Assembly: GCA_963850255.1 (NCBI GenBank)
Contig: CAWKLL010000046.1
Coordinates: forward strand, 1 to 64,000
DNA: 64,000 nt
DNA from: J054 sp963850255
Lineage (GTDB): Bacteria; Pseudomonadota; Gammaproteobacteria; Steroidobacterales; GCA-2729495
Direction of reading: 5' to 3'
Below the pieces are notes generated by a model, which saw only the letters and a program-made list of their open reading frames with translations, searched no databases and was not told where the DNA came from. Positions 60,771-64,000 of this stretch are shown here, one piece after another. The number at the start of each line of letters is the position of its first letter. The stretch's first letter is position 1. A program made the translations under genes and the position numbers.

Positions 60771-61990
60771 ACCTGTCTCGAACCACGCGCCTGGCGCTGC
60801 GCAGCTTGTGGCGAAATCCCTTGCGCAGCCTGTTGATGATGATCGGTGTGGCCGTCGGCATCGCCGCACTGACCACGGTGACTTCCATCGGCGAAGCAAC
60901 CCGGCAGCAGACCCTGAGTGAATTCAAAAATATGGTTGGCACCTTCGACGTGGTGAATATCTCGCCGGGGGGCGGGCGCACGCGCGGCATGCCCTCGCTG
61001 ACGACGGTGGAGCCGACCCTAAAGTTTTCCGATGCGACAGCCATAGCCGCCGAAGTTCCCGGCGTGGTCCAGGTGGCTGAAGTCCAGAATGCCTTTGATA
61101 TCGATGTGAAGCACCGCGACCAGGTGACGGCCAGCGCCATGTATGGTGTCGCCGCGAACTGGCTGGAAATGCATAGCTACTTTGTTGCCGAGGGCAATAT
61201 TTTTTCGCCGCAGGATATCAGTTCGCTGGCGCGGGTCGCGGTCATCGGTCCGGACGTGAAGCAGGCCTTGTTTCCCGGTCAGCCGGCGCTGGGAAAGCAG
61301 ATTCGCATCGGCAATGTGCCATTCCAGGTCAAGGCAGTGCTCGAGTCACGCGGCGCCGGTCCGGGTGGCAGCAGCCTGGACAACATTGTTTTCATACCCG
61401 TGACTACGGCCTCCAAGCGTCTGTTTAATCGTGATTACCTGACCACCATTACGGTGCAGTTGGCAGATCCGGAACGTTCGGATCCCGTGGTTGCTGACAT
61501 CCGTCGCCTGCTGCGCGAGCGACACGGCATTGTGCCGCCGGGAGAGGATGATTTCACGATTAGCAATCCGCGTGCCGCGGCCCTGCAGGTATCGAATGTG
61601 AGCTCGACCCTTAATCGGGTGATGCTGGGTTCGGCTGCCGTAGCCACCTTTATCGGTGGCATTGTCATCATGGGCTTGATGCTGGTGGCTGTAGCCGAGC
61701 GCAGGCGCGAGATTGGCATGCGCCGCGCTGTCGGTGCGACGCAAACGGATGTCATGCAGCAGTTCCTGATCGAAGCCGCGATGATCTCGGCCCTCGGTGG
61801 CATCGTTGGCGTGTTGCTCGGTATCGGTGCTGCCGTTTTCATGGCCCTGCAGCGCTCGCTGCCGCTGGTCCTGCTCTGGCCAGCCATTGCCGGTGCGCTT
61901 GGCCTGGCGGTGCTGATTGGTCTGCTGTTTGGATTGCAGCCGGCCTGGAAAGCGGCCCGCATGGATCCCATTGACGCACTGCGCGGCTAG
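60767..61990 (+). CDS. MacB-like ABC permease with FtsX domain (1)
   Basis: 407 residues. Four TM helices: one after the N-terminus (LRSLLMMIGVAVGIAALTTV), then three near the C-terminus (VATFIGGIVIMGLMLVAV, EAAMISALGGIVGVLLGIG, and a final pair), with a large MacB-PCD periplasmic domain between. RREIGMRRAVGATQTDVMQQF is the coupling helix region. Pairs with the second permease on the ATPase. Confidence 0.9.
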   Translation: MNLSRTTRLALRSLWRNPLRSLLMMIGVAVGIAALTTVTSIGEATRQQTLSEFKNMVGTFDVVNISPGGGRTRGMPSLTTVEPTLKFSDATAIAAEVPGVVQVAEVQNAFDIDVKHRDQVTASAMYGVAANWLEMHSYFVAEGNIFSPQDISSLARVAVIGPDVKQALFPGQPALGKQIRIGNVPFQVKAVLESRGAGPGGSSLDNIVFIPVTTASKRLFNRDYLTTITVQLADPERSDPVVADIRRLLRERHGIVPPGEDDFTISNPRAAALQVSNVSSTLNRVMLGSAAVATFIGGIVIMGLMLVAVAERRREIGMRRAVGATQTDVMQQFLIEAAMISALGGIVGVLLGIGAAVFMALQRSLPLVLLWPAIAGALGLAVLIGLLFGLQPAWKAARMDPIDALRG

Positions 61991-61993
61991 GAC

Positions 61994-63220
61994 TTGAACC
62001 GCAGCTACCGCCTGTTGATGTTCTCGGGCCTGCGCCAGATCTGGCGCTTTCCGTTGCGTTCTTTTCTGATTGTCAGTTGCGCGGCCTTTGGGGTGGCGGC
62101 GGCTATCACCGCAGTGAACTATGCCAGTGCCGGGCGCGCTCAGGTGCTCGAACAAATCAGCCGCCTGGGCAGCAATGTCATCATCGTCTCCGCCAAGCAA
62201 TCCCGGGCTGTGGCGGGTCGTGAGCGCACGGGCGCCATTGTCACCACGCTGACGCCAGCGGACTATCGCGCGCTGCGCGAGCAGGTTACCGGGCCGGTGC
62301 CTTCGTCGGCCCTGGTGAGCAGTAGTCTGCGATTGAAAGCGGGCTATCTGTCCAAAGTCACCACCGTGGTGGGCGTTGAGCCTGATTATTTCCCCATGAA
62401 GGCCTGGCGGCTGGAAGACGGTTCGCTGTTTGATACGGAAGCCGTACGGCGTGCTACACGGGTGGCGATCCTCGGCTCTGGCGTTGCCCGCGATCTGTTC
62501 GAATCCGGCTCGCCCGTGGGCGAACGGTTATTTATCAACCGTGTCCCGTTTGAGGTCATTGGCGTGCTGGCTGAACGCGGGCCGGGCCTCGATCAGGTCG
62601 ACGAAGATGCGCGCGTGTTTGTGCCCCTGTCCGCGGCCATGCGCCGGCTGTTGAATATCGACTATTACAACGCCCTGTTATTCGATCTTCCCGACCTGCA
62701 GCGTATGCAGACCACCGAGGATCAGCTGACAGAGCTGCTGCAAGCACGGCACCGCAGCTCGGACTATCGTCCGGATGACTTCCAGGTGCAGACCCAGCGG
62801 GAACTCATTGATACGCAGCTGGCATCGGCCGACCGGCTGAGTTTCCTGGTCAGCTGGATCAGCCTCAGTATCCTCGCCGTATCCGGACTCGGCATCATGT
62901 CCATTGTCTGGATTGCGGTGCGCGGTCGCACCCGTGAAATCGGCACCCGGCGGGCACTTGGCGCTACGGCAGGCCAGGTATTTTTTCAGTTTGCCTTCGA
63001 ATCGGCACTGCTGGCCGGGCTTGGTATTTTTTTGGGTCTGTTGCTGGGCGATGTCGCAACGCGCCTGCTGGCCGCAGTCTTGCAAATGCCCATGGCTTTT
63101 CAGGCTGCCAATGCCTGGCTGGCCGTTAGTGTCGCGCTGATTCTGAATCTCGCCTTTGCCAGCTGGCCGGCGCTGCGCGCAGCACGGCTGGATCCCATCC
63201 TGGCGCTGCAATCAGACTGA
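61994..63220 (+). CDS. MacB-like ABC permease with FtsX domain (2)
   Basis: 408 residues from TTG 61994, 3 bases after the first permease; no ATG is available at the N-terminus. Same layout as the first: FRSFLIVS-type first helix region (LRSFLIVSCAAFGVAAAIT), a periplasmic domain, then three C-terminal helices with GRTREIGTRRALGATAGQVFFQF. The two permeases differ clearly in sequence, so they would form a heterodimer. Confidence 0.88.
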   Translation: MNRSYRLLMFSGLRQIWRFPLRSFLIVSCAAFGVAAAITAVNYASAGRAQVLEQISRLGSNVIIVSAKQSRAVAGRERTGAIVTTLTPADYRALREQVTGPVPSSALVSSSLRLKAGYLSKVTTVVGVEPDYFPMKAWRLEDGSLFDTEAVRRATRVAILGSGVARDLFESGSPVGERLFINRVPFEVIGVLAERGPGLDQVDEDARVFVPLSAAMRRLLNIDYYNALLFDLPDLQRMQTTEDQLTELLQARHRSSDYRPDDFQVQTQRELIDTQLASADRLSFLVSWISLSILAVSGLGIMSIVWIAVRGRTREIGTRRALGATAGQVFFQFAFESALLAGLGIFLGLLLGDVATRLLAAVLQMPMAFQAANAWLAVSVALILNLAFASWPALRAARLDPILALQSD

Positions 63221-63243
63221 ATTGCAGCCAGCTGCCAGGTTGC

Positions 63244-64000
63244 CTAGCCGCGCGGCGCGATCCTCACCCCGTCAACCACCCGGTCGCTGGGATGCAAGAC
63301 GATCTGCTCGTCTGCTTCCAGGCCGGCAAGAACCTGCGCGCTCACGCCGTTCCGTGCGCCCAGCTCTACATACCGCAGCTGCGCCTCGCCATCGGCAGCG
63401 ACAAACAGCGCCCAGCGTTCGCCATCGCGAAATAGTGAGGTCAGCGGCACCTTAACCACGTTCGCTTCTTCCCACAGTACTACCCGTACTTCCACCTGGT
63501 AGCCGTGGCCCAGTCGCACCCAGTCCTGCTTTGGACTGGTAATGTCGATGACCACGTTGACACGCTGCTCTTCGATGCCGAGCGCCGAAACCTTGGTGAA
63601 GCCGAAAGGCTCGACCCTGACCACAATGCCTTCCAGCGGTTGAGGGCCGCCCCAGTCCTCAATGAGCACACGTTGGCCCGGCGCTGCGCGCACCGCGTCC
63701 GTAGACAGCAGGTCGGCAACGATCTCCAGATCTTGCGGATCGCCGATTTCCAGCAGTGCTTCTGCGGCGCTTACGACACCGGCGCTTTCGCGCAGCACGC
63801 GCAAGACCTGCCCGGTTACCGGCGCGATCAGTTCAAGACATTCGCAATTGTCCGTTGCCGCCGGTGCCGCAGGCGATACCAATTGGGCGCGCGCTCGTTC
63901 CAGCTCGAAGCGACGCACCTGCAGATTGGCATTAGCGGCGGCGAAGGCGGCGCGTGACCTCTTGTTGGCGCGTTCTGCCGAGTCCAGGTCGCGCGTCGAC
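63244..64000 (-). CDS. Second HlyD/MacA-type adaptor (partial, runs off window end)
   Basis: C-terminal 252 residues, open to the edge. A coiled-coil piece (RRFELERARAQL), then LIAPVTGQVLRVLRESAGVVSAAE (lipoyl), DPQDLEIVADLLSTDAVRAAPG (barrel) and membrane-proximal VRVVLWEEANVVKVPLTSLF. Convergent with the efflux operon (24 bases apart). It belongs to another efflux cluster outside the window. Confidence 0.85.
   Translation of the reverse strand, partial: STRDLDSAERANKRSRAAFAAANANLQVRRFELERARAQLVSPAAPAATDNCECLELIAPVTGQVLRVLRESAGVVSAAEALLEIGDPQDLEIVADLLSTDAVRAAPGQRVLIEDWGGPQPLEGIVVRVEPFGFTKVSALGIEEQRVNVVIDITSPKQDWVRLGHGYQVEVRVVLWEEANVVKVPLTSLFRDGERWALFVAADGEAQLRYVELGARNGVSAQVLAGLEADEQIVLHPSDRVVDGVRIAPRG

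Noticed and set aside
1..64000. tRNA, rRNA or CRISPR arrays
   Set aside because: No cloverleaf with a GTTCGA-type arm, no rRNA stretch and no regularly spaced repeats were found by eye; a covariance search would be needed to exclude small RNAs.

Overview
The window is a GC-rich chromosomal segment, without plasmid, phage or IS genes, from a gammaproteobacterium. The evidence is gene order: lptD-surA-pdxA-rsmA-apaG-apaH, and mreB-mreC-mreD-mrdA-rodA-mltB-rlpA-dacA-(dat)-ybeD-lipB, both typical of Gammaproteobacteria, together with gatCAB and ArsR-metF-metH. A free-living, probably aquatic lineage fits the PEP-CTERM-like protein, the DHPS-type dehydrogenase pair and the sulfide-type regulator, but the species cannot be named from sequence alone.

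Layout. 0-7 kb: possible metal (copper-like) handling genes: CopC-like protein (cut by the window edge), ABC-2 exporter with its ATPase, TlpA-type thioredoxin, a beta-propeller lipoprotein with a CDCC motif, and a YcnI/DUF1775 protein. 7-12 kb: NmrA-like reductase, YyaL/DUF255 thioredoxin-domain protein, lgt and thyA. 12-19 kb: the apaH-apaG-rsmA-pdxA-surA-lptD envelope/housekeeping operon, with a MurU-like nucleotidyltransferase divergent from it. 19-31 kb: GNAT, a small secreted protein, then the cell-wall block lipB through mreB on the minus strand. 31-40 kb: gatCAB, then an ArsR-methyltransferase regulator, metF and metH behind a clear inverted-repeat operator. 40-47.5 kb: SDR, CpeT-like protein, DUF4282, moeB-like, prmC, a trans-sulfuration enzyme, a cation/proton antiporter, an FMN reductase-like protein and an alpha/beta hydrolase. 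47.7-50 kb: HisD-family (HpsN-like) dehydrogenase and a divergent SDR.

50-55.6 kb is the most interesting part. A SqrR/BigR-type two-cysteine repressor is divergent from a tightly packed operon: a sulfide:quinone oxidoreductase remnant with two internal in-frame deletions, an MMPL/RND exporter, a LolA-like periplasmic protein, an outer-membrane barrel and a DUF2892 membrane protein. Matching ATTA-N-TAAT sites lie in the -35/-10 spacers of both divergent promoters. 55.7-64 kb: a PEP-CTERM-like secreted protein, a cytochrome c/PQQ sugar dehydrogenase fusion, a MacAB-like efflux operon with two permeases, and part of a second, convergent adaptor.

Quality warning: about a dozen genes, including the essential lgt, gatA and mreC, are broken by one or more frameshifts while reading perfectly in another frame on either side. 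This is best explained by single-base indels in the assembly rather than decay. The spans given for those genes are the full reconstructed loci. Stretches 12-20 kb and 55-64 kb show no such breaks.
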